Part shown: positions 6,707-6,830 of the stretch, piece after piece
Layout of the letters: the number at the start of each line of letters is the position of its first letter
Numbering within the stretch: the first letter of the stretch is position 1
NCBI GenBank assembly: GCA_003131665.1
Contig: PKWA01000109.1
Span: 1-6,830, forward strand
Source: Acidimicrobiaceae bacterium
GTDB taxonomy: Bacteria > Actinomycetota > Acidimicrobiia > Acidimicrobiales > RAAP-2
Direction: 5' to 3'
DNA: 6,830 bases
The notes under the pieces: generated by a model
What the model saw: only the letters and a program-made list of their open reading frames with translations
Told to the model about the DNA's origin: nothing
Database searches by the model: none
Translations under genes and position numbers: made by a program

Positions 6707-6830
6707 TGACCGAGCACACTCGTGTCCTCATTATCGGCTCCGGGCCGGCGGGGCTGACCGCGGCGATCTACTCCGGACGTGCCCAACTGAACCCCATTGT
6801 CATCGAGGGCGAACCTTCCTCCAACTCTGA
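6706..6830 (+). CDS. trxB: thioredoxin reductase, N-terminal part (3' truncated by window)
   Basis: The first 41 codons of a thioredoxin-disulfide reductase, an FAD- and NADPH-dependent cytosolic enzyme that reduces thioredoxin. Starting at GTG 6706 the protein reads [17 protein letters not shown], followed by [11 protein letters not shown]. This is the N-terminal FAD-binding GxGxxG fold (GSGPAG at 11-16) with the AAIYSGRA helix typical of TrxB. Next comes [13 protein letters not shown], which matches the usual acidic end of strand two (IEG) in this family. The CxxC redox site lies beyond the window. It follows the small membrane gene with a TAGTG overlap and has a good GAGG site. A trxB near murJ is a known actinobacterial arrangement. 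Other low-molecular-weight flavoprotein disulfide reductases share the fold, but sequence and context favour TrxB. Confidence 0.93.
   Translation, partial: MTEHTRVLIIGSGPAGLTAAIYSGRAQLNPIVIEGEPSSNS

Noticed and set aside
1..6830. Mobile elements, CRISPR arrays, tRNA or rRNA genes, toxin-antitoxin or defence cargo
   Set aside because: No long repeats, transposase-like proteins, spacer-repeat periodicity or cloverleaf-like sequences were seen; the whole window is occupied by compact housekeeping genes.

Overview
The window is a GC-rich chromosomal segment (roughly 60-65 % G+C by eye) with tightly packed core genes. It almost certainly comes from an actinobacterium. The evidence is the actinobacterial-type myo-inositol-1-phosphate synthase C-terminus, and a conserved neighbourhood: tRNA CCA nucleotidyltransferase, divergent to an exported DUF6049-like protein, then murJ (mviN), ending in trxB. 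The same order is known near the replication origin of Mycobacterium tuberculosis (pcnA - mutT4 - Rv3909 - mviN - sigM - Rv3912 - trxB2). Here mutT4 and sigM are absent and a degV gene sits between murJ and trxB. The short DUF6049-like protein and a MurJ without a pseudokinase tail suggest a lineage outside the mycobacteria and streptomycetes. An acidimicrobial-type organism is possible, but this is inference.

Layout: (1) 3-431, plus strand: 3' end of the inositol-phosphate synthase gene. (2) 432-476: a 45-bp convergent gap holding a hairpin that can act as a terminator, best in the plus direction. (3) 477-1901, minus strand: CCA-adding enzyme. (4) 1902-1961: a 60-bp divergent control region with candidate -10 elements for both directions and an unusual cluster of GAAG/CTTC tetramers. 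(5) 1962-6830, plus strand: a compact run of five genes, namely the DUF6049-like exported protein, murJ, degV, a small two-helix membrane protein and the 5' end of trxB. Junctions are a 4-bp ATGA overlap, a 7-bp gap, a 26-bp gap and a 1-bp TAGTG overlap, so the run is probably one operon.

Functions: the divergent run couples cell-envelope work (lipid II flipping by MurJ, with a membrane-anchored extracytoplasmic partner candidate) to a fatty-acid-binding DegV protein and the start of the thioredoxin system. The inositol synthase supplies inositol phosphate for phosphatidylinositol-type lipids and possibly mycothiol. No mobile element, CRISPR array, RNA gene or obvious horizontally acquired cargo is visible, and I find no convincing new system. 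The points most worth checking are the Glu-x-Asp version of the CCA-enzyme metal-binding motif, the GAAG/CTTC cluster in the divergent promoter region, the MurJ charge substitutions, and the unnamed small membrane protein before trxB.
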